From Glandiceps talaboti (Eukaryota; Hemichordata; Enteropneusta; Spengelidae): a stretch of 64,000 bases of DNA. Under the pieces are notes generated by a model. The model had not been told where the DNA came from, searched no databases, and was given only the letters and a program-made list of their open reading frames with translations. Each line of letters opens with the position of its first letter. The first letter of the stretch is position 1. The stretch lies in the NCBI RefSeq assembly GCF_964340395.1, contig NC_135556.1, positions 12,053,910 through 12,117,909 of the forward strand. The letters run 5' to 3'. This document shows positions 59,281 through 64,000 of this stretch, piece by piece. Made by a program: the position numbers and the translations under genes.

Positions 59281-60750
59281 AATGAAAGTAATATCTTTTA
59301 TGCTTCACGGGTTTTTTTCCCACACAAGTCTGTGAGGGCGCTATGAGCATACTATCATAAATCGAAACTGTGTACGTGACTGACAATTAGAATGGCTTAT
59401 TGTCATTACGCTATCATTTGTTAAGGTGGGTTTTCTCTCGAGAAATTGCAAGCAATATTCATTGAAATTAGAATATGTCGGATACACTTGAATGAGCAGC
59501 AACTGTATGTTCGCTTAGGTGCAGGGTCGTCGTGGATGCTTGATTTCCACCAGATGTGGTATTTTAAGATCCAGCATCCTTCAATCTTCCTTTTTGGAAA
59601 TTTCAATTTTCATAATCAGTCACAACTGTGAATTTTACCGCATCATATGTTAAAGAGTGAAACATTTACAAAAAAAACACACGGTACTGTACAAAGCGGC
59701 CGGTGCATGCTACATATTGGATAGATTTCCCTAAGTACCTCGTAACCATGACAACGTTCCAATACAACAGCGTTCTACGATCACTTATGAATATTCATGA
59801 GCTATGCATTGTTACTGATAGGTTGCCGAAAGCCGCTTTCGCAAGACGGTAATTTTCTGTCAGTTCCCATTTGTGAAGGGTGCTTGCTCGCCGACGCTGG
59901 TAGAGCCAAACGCCATGGACGACATCGCAGCGTCGTATTAGAACACACCAAGACAGAATATTGACACTGAGGTACGTACATTTCGGATTATTATGATGTG
60001 ACGAAAAACACAGTGCATGGGATGTCGATCCGCTCAGACACGTCTTACAAGACGTGTCGTTTCCGCTGTATAAGAAGCTTTATTCTAATTGCGTCAGACT
60101 CTGTGATCGGGGTTTACAGAAAAAAAAATAAACGAGAAATCGTCCAATGCCTTGTGAATAGATACCAGGTAACACATTTAAAATAAAAAAGTAAGACTGA
60201 TTTCGTAAAATAAACATTTCCTTATCGTTTATTCCTGTGTGAAAGACTAACAGGTAAAAATCGTCTTCTAAAGTTGACAATAATAAGAAAACACAACACA
60301 AGAGATGATATACCCTATATTTTTACCACAGCAAAGTGTCCTTCAAAAACAACGGATGGCCGTGTTAATTTCACCTCTTCTTGTACACCAATTCATACAG
60401 CCTATGCTATTGACTTAATTATCTCTCCATTTCTTTCCTATAGAAATCCATTTCGGATTAACGAGCACAATTACAATGACGTAGTCATAATAAGCGTAGG
60501 TTAAGAATTAACAAAAAAAAAGTGTTTTTGAATATTTACAATGGGAGCTTAATATGTAATTGTGAGCATTCATTTCATAAATTAATGATGACACGGATGG
60601 CGTTTGAGGAGGAAAAACACGGTATCGTATTTTTCAAACGGTAAATCTTGATTTTGATACAACCGTATCTAAAATTATCTATTCACGAAAAATAATTAAC
60701 TTTTATTTTGGACTCTCTTCGCTTTCTTACTACCTAATGGACCGTTATAC
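59281..60750. other. Intergenic with a CpG-dense patch
   Basis: 59820-59975 is richer in CpG than its surroundings, is preceded by an X-box-like GTAACCATGACAAC (59742-59755) and the palindrome ATGAATATTCAT (59788-59799), and ends at a donor-like GAG|GTACGT (59972). It might be a promoter with a non-coding first exon of another gene; see findings. No coding frame is supported. Confidence 0.3.

Positions 60751-60817
<67 letters not shown>
60751..60817. repeat. (TA)n microsatellite
   Basis: About 65 bases of pure TA. Confidence 0.97.
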
Positions 60818-60820
<3 letters not shown>

Positions 60821-62071
60821 TACAATTTTAGTGTGATTGTGGTCTCCATTCGTAATTGCTACGCATGTTTGTTTCAATACTTTCTTCCAATAGTATTTTT
60901 TTACCTTTAAAGATCTTAAAAAATATATCCTTCTTTTTGACTAATATAGTGCGAAGCCAATTTATTTCATGAGTCGTGTTTTAGATTATAAACGCAAGGT
61001 TAAAATTATTTCACTGGGTTAAAAAAAAGCGTCGACATAACGTATCAAATCTACCCGTTAGTGCTTATTTGTCAGTGTTTGTGAAGAACCTTCTCCGTTA
61101 ACAGCTACAGAGGGGTACTTACGTAATATGTTTACAATGGATATTATACATTTCATCGTTAATTTCTCTCACTTCTCTTTATGTATTATATATATAAATA
61201 TGTAATGGTTTACACAATTTTAGGTAGACACACGAAAGTGAATAATCGTTATCAAAATATTACATCCTTTTTTTGTTGCTGATAAACTTGAAATGGTGAA
61301 AGTGAAAGAAAACCTACTTTCATTTTGTGCAAATAAATCAAGATTTTTTGAAGCAGGAAATAGATTTGGTCCTTTACTCATTTGCGACATGAGCGTAAAA
61401 CTGAGATAACCTGATTCATATCGACATCAGCATTAGTATTAGGTGTGCATTCTATGACATAGCTCTTGTCTTTTCATAGATTGTGTAACGCCGTCAAGCA
61501 CGTGGATTCGCCATTGAAACAGAAACATGCATGATATGATGATTGCGTCTTATATTGAACAGGAGTGTTGCTTGTAGGGGAATAAGTGACAAACAGAGCA
61601 TCACGACTATCCTAGACACCTTTAACGTATGTGAGTATACTACAAATCGTTCGTTCAATCGTGTCACACCTCAACAGACGTATAGACACTAGACTAAAAT
61701 AAAATAAAATAAACAGCTGACGGGTGGGTGGGTGACGACAGCTGTGTCCGCTCACTGCATCATCGCGTACAATATCAAACTATTCGAAAATTGATAACCT
61801 TAATTATTCTGATGTCGTGCTTCTTGAGAAGTAGCATTAGTGATTTCTAGGGGCGTTTCTATTCTTATTAAGCATTCAGCGCTGCCCAACTGCCGTGAAA
61901 CATAGTGCAATCACTCGATTTACTCTGTAAGCCTCGTCATTTTCACCATGTCTGAAATCTTTATACATCTTTAGAATTCGTTTCATTATAGTTATTGACA
62001 ACCTCGTCCAGTAACTTTTAACTGGTAAAACTGACGAGATAACTTCTGCTAAGTGAGGGAGAGGAGAACGC
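60818..62071. other. Intergenic, no feature seen
   Basis: AT-rich unique sequence. Confidence 0.5.
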
Positions 62072-62392
<321 letters not shown>

Positions 62393-64000
62393 ACTTTAAA
62401 TGAATGGACAGAAAGAGAAAAGTAAGCATATGAAATAGAAACTGACAGATAGAACACGTGGGTAGACAAACAAACATACATGTACCTAGTACAGAAAGAT
62501 TGACAACCAGATGGACTGGTTTATTTGAAGATAGACAGACAAGCGCCGATGGGTAAACAACCATATGATAGCATGTACACTGTGGGTAAATAGATATTTA
62601 TGAAACATACTTCTTTTCAAGAAAAAAAACCGACTGAACGAAGAAAAATATTTAGGACAAATAGACTGAAAAAACGCGGAAGGTTTGTGAGAATAATCAC
62701 GTGCTCGCAGAATTGACATAATATGGATAATTAATAGGTGAATGATTGGAGGTAGTAGAGTATTATCACCTTGTGAGAAAACACAACAGAAAGAGTCACT
62801 GAATCGTTCAATCAAAGAACCATAATCCACCCTTCGCATCAGTTAAAGTCGGATCAAAAAACGATCCGGTACTTTTTTTCTACTTCTTTCTCATCGAGGT
62901 TTGTGCAACGAATTGAAAATCCGCACACAAAAGATGACAGGTCACTTATCTATCGATCACTGCCGTCTTCTGGGTGTATATCTGCAGTACTAGGGGTGTG
63001 AACGGAGTATAAGCGATAAGGACGTGTTATCTTGAAATGTTGTGTATAAGGGATGAACAAAACGTGCCAACGTATCAAGTAGTCCGGTGAAATAATTGCT
63101 CTTGGACACGACGTATGCGTAAACCTTTATCAATCATAACTTTATTTCATAATGATATTTATTTATCGTGTGAGAAGAAGAATTTCTTCTTTTTTGGGGG
63201 AGGGGGATAAAAAAGTAAGAAAATCGCCGGTAGAAAGATAGTTAGAAAAATGAAAATATTTTTTTTTCTTTTTTTTTTAAAGGTGAATAACAGGTGTATT
63301 GGATCTAAATTGGGTACACTATAGCAAAGTACACAAATAGATAGACAGTAAAACCGTGACAATTATATCAGTATTTACAAGGATGGGTGGGAAGGGGGAT
63401 TAGGGGTCACATTTTACAAATCGGTTCTTGGGGAGGGCCATATTTTAGAAAATGAAATTAGGTGAGGGTCACATTTTACTTTCATTCATGCAATATATTA
63501 TCTAAATTTGCATCATTTTGATATTTTTGACATCCCACCGCTGCCACCGTTGTACCGTAATATCTGAGCATAGCAATCAAATCACTGCTGACAGCCATAC
63601 AGTGAATCAATTGTTAGTCACGATTTGAGGAGAGCTAGAGATCATTGGGTCTGACAGGAATGAAGGAGGGGACAGTTTAGTAAGATATATTGCGGACAAT
63701 GTGATGGAGTGTGGAGGTTAACCTCAGTCGCGACAATATCGTTAGTGTGCCAATTTAGTCTAGCCTTCAGCTCTGCTAATGAGATCCAAACACAGGAATT
63801 GATTAATGAAGTACCTTCAGACAAATTCACTGTGGTGGTAGTGGTGCCATTAACATTATCAATATGGCGGCAGCGGTTGAATTCAAGTCATTACCATGGC
63901 CATTGATTCTGGGACTTGTGCGCCTTTTCACGTCTGACAACATTTTAATACCCATGGTTTTGAAATATTTGAACATGGAGAAGGATCACATTTCATATAT
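62393..64000. other. Intergenic, no gene recognised
   Basis: Homopolymer-rich sequence near 63180-63290 and the GGGGTCACATTTTA units. Frames at 63642-63830 (minus) and 63709-63906 (plus) overlap on opposite strands and carry no domain that I recognise. Confidence 0.45.
63389..63482 (+). repeat. Short array of GGGGTCACATTTTA units
   Basis: Three related units of about 30-45 bases: AGGGGTCACATTTTAC, GGAGGGCCATATTTTAG and GAGGGTCACATTTTAC. A related GGATCACATTT lies at 63985. Probably a piece of a wider genomic repeat. Confidence 0.5.

Noticed and set aside
59914-59940. A short frame starting at a good ATG context (GCCATGG) in the CpG patch
   Set aside because: It stops after eight codons and nothing shows it is translated.
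63642-63906. Opposed frames of 62 and 65 codons at the window end
   Set aside because: They overlap on opposite strands, so at most one could be real, and neither shows known motifs; the window end prevents checking for further exons.

Overview
This is a eukaryotic nuclear window. It is AT-rich, with long introns, canonical GT-AG splice sites, many long tetranucleotide microsatellites, foldback MITEs and a tRNA-derived SINE. The only gene I can support is an animal ionotropic glutamate receptor. That gene, the gene density and the lack of repeats I recognise as vertebrate suggest an invertebrate metazoan, probably marine. I cannot name the phylum from the sequence alone.

The gene is on the + strand. 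Its coding part runs from 18920 to 51315 in 12 exons (18920-19034, 37225-37383, 39142-39399, 39785-39975, 40731-40784, 41172-41477, 42377-42481, 43378-43482, 44234-44443, 44821-45661, 47844-48073, 51217-51315). All splice phases agree and the exons sum to 2,673 nt, giving an uninterrupted 890-residue product. The protein has a signal peptide, an amino-terminal clamshell domain, a split ligand-binding domain (S1/S2), the M1 / re-entrant M2 / M3 / M4 pore, and a short tail ending S-T-V, a class I PDZ-binding motif. The general sequence is AMPA/kainate/delta-type (AKDF clade). Several pocket positions (Phe482, Trp729, Asp730, and Gln682-Pro683 in place of Ser-Thr) resemble the glycine/D-serine-type pockets of GluN1 and delta receptors more than a glutamate pocket. 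That is the most interesting biological point in the window.

Layout: 1-18.5 kb is upstream intergenic DNA with a diverged foldback element (1240-1662), microsatellites, two TTAA-flanked foldback MITEs (4836-5128 and 15465-15808), a large 1.36-kb inverted-repeat element (6580-7940) and an AGATCT-rich minisatellite (16052-16390). 18.5-19.0 kb holds the putative promoter, 5' UTR and exon 1. The 18.2-kb intron 1 (19035-37224) contains microsatellites, a third TTAA MITE with a second MITE nested in it (27671-28466), two copies of another dispersed repeat, and a recent 131-bp inverted repeat (35821-36217). 37.2-51.3 kb contains exons 2-12, with an exon-seeded tandem array at the end of exon 4, a trinucleotide/tetranucleotide-filled intron 9, one MITE in intron 7 and a dead LINE fragment in intron 10. 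51.3-64 kb is downstream DNA with two more MITEs, a SINE with 16-bp target duplications, a GGGTT array and further microsatellites.

I found no second protein-coding gene, no rRNA or functional tRNA gene and no CRISPR array. Most long open frames in the window are translations of simple repeats.
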